Of a stretch of 6,214 bases of DNA, positions 6,192-6,214 are shown piece by piece. The stretch comes from Candidatus Sulfopaludibacter sp. SbA3 (GTDB lineage Bacteria; Acidobacteriota; Terriglobia; 20CM-2-55-15). How positions within the stretch are numbered: position 1 is the stretch's first letter; every line of letters begins with the position of its first letter. The stretch lies in NCBI GenBank assembly GCA_945861845.1, contig CAMAWS010000217.1, positions 1 through 6,214 on the forward strand. The letters run 5' to 3'. A program made the translations under genes and the position numbers. A model generated the notes under the pieces. That model ran no database searches. It worked only from the letters and a program-made list of their open reading frames with translations, and was not told the DNA's origin.

Positions 6192-6213
6192 GCGCGGGGC
6201 TCTGGCCCCGTGC
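6192..6213. repeat. GC-rich hairpin at the right edge
   Basis: CGGGGC (6195-6200) and GCCCCG (6205-6210) form a perfect stem around TCTG. The stem extends to 6192 and 6213 with one G-T mismatch. It lies upstream of the cytochrome gene. It could be the terminator or 3' stem of a gene beyond the edge, or part of another repeat; no T-run is visible before the sequence ends. Confidence 0.4.
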
Positions 6214-6214
6214 A

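Noticed and set aside
6192..6213. Right-edge hairpin as a second copy of the 5040-5087 palindrome
   Set aside because: The arm sequences differ (CGGGGC versus the GGGGACAGACTCC type), so it is a separate structure.

Overview
The window is moderately GC-rich bacterial chromosome with short intergenic spaces. It joins a phage-defence-type block on the left (about 1-3211) to a block of secreted or periplasmic proteins on the right (3559-6110, minus strand). No rRNA or tRNA gene, transposase or CRISPR array was seen. The taxon is uncertain. The exported di-heme cytochrome c with a C-terminal beta-sandwich, the secreted tandem alpha/beta-hydrolase-like protein and the GGGGACAGACTCC-type palindrome together suggest a soil Acidobacteriota (Solibacter/Bryobacter-like) or a similar large-genome soil bacterium. 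This is an inference, not a demonstration.

Left block. From 716 to the left edge on the minus strand lies the 5' part (238 codons) of a large DUF4011-type protein, the N-terminal region of a family of big SF1-helicase/nuclease proteins often found in defence islands. Just upstream on the same strand, 937-756 reads as a roughly 60-residue small protein interrupted by one frameshift. Diverging from these is a type IV toxin-antitoxin pair: an AbiEi-family antitoxin/repressor (1026-1823, TTG start behind AAGGAGG) overlapping by ATGA with an AbiEii-family nucleotidyltransferase toxin (1820-3211). The toxin is unusually long. After the nucleotidyltransferase body it carries a WYL-like beta-rich segment and a terminal Cys/His zinc-knuckle-like motif. 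The AT-rich strip between the divergent units holds three copies of the hexamer AGATAA/TTATCT in inverted arrangements, a good candidate for the AbiEi operator.

Middle. 3212-3558 separates the convergent toxin and hydrolase genes and holds no gene I can support.

Right block (all minus strand, read right to left). First comes a signal-peptide di-heme cytochrome c with a DUF11-like C-terminal domain (6110-5091). Three bases past its stop is a perfect 21-bp-arm palindrome (5040-5087). Then comes a secreted 482-residue protein made of two alpha/beta-hydrolase-like halves (5007-3559), in which neither half keeps an obvious serine nucleophile elbow. The cytochrome and hydrolase genes may be one transcript, with the palindrome acting as attenuator or 3'-end stabiliser.

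The most interesting points are the multidomain AbiEii toxin, the possible shared control of the toxin-antitoxin pair and the helicase arm, the apparently nucleophile-less hydrolase pair, and the palindrome.
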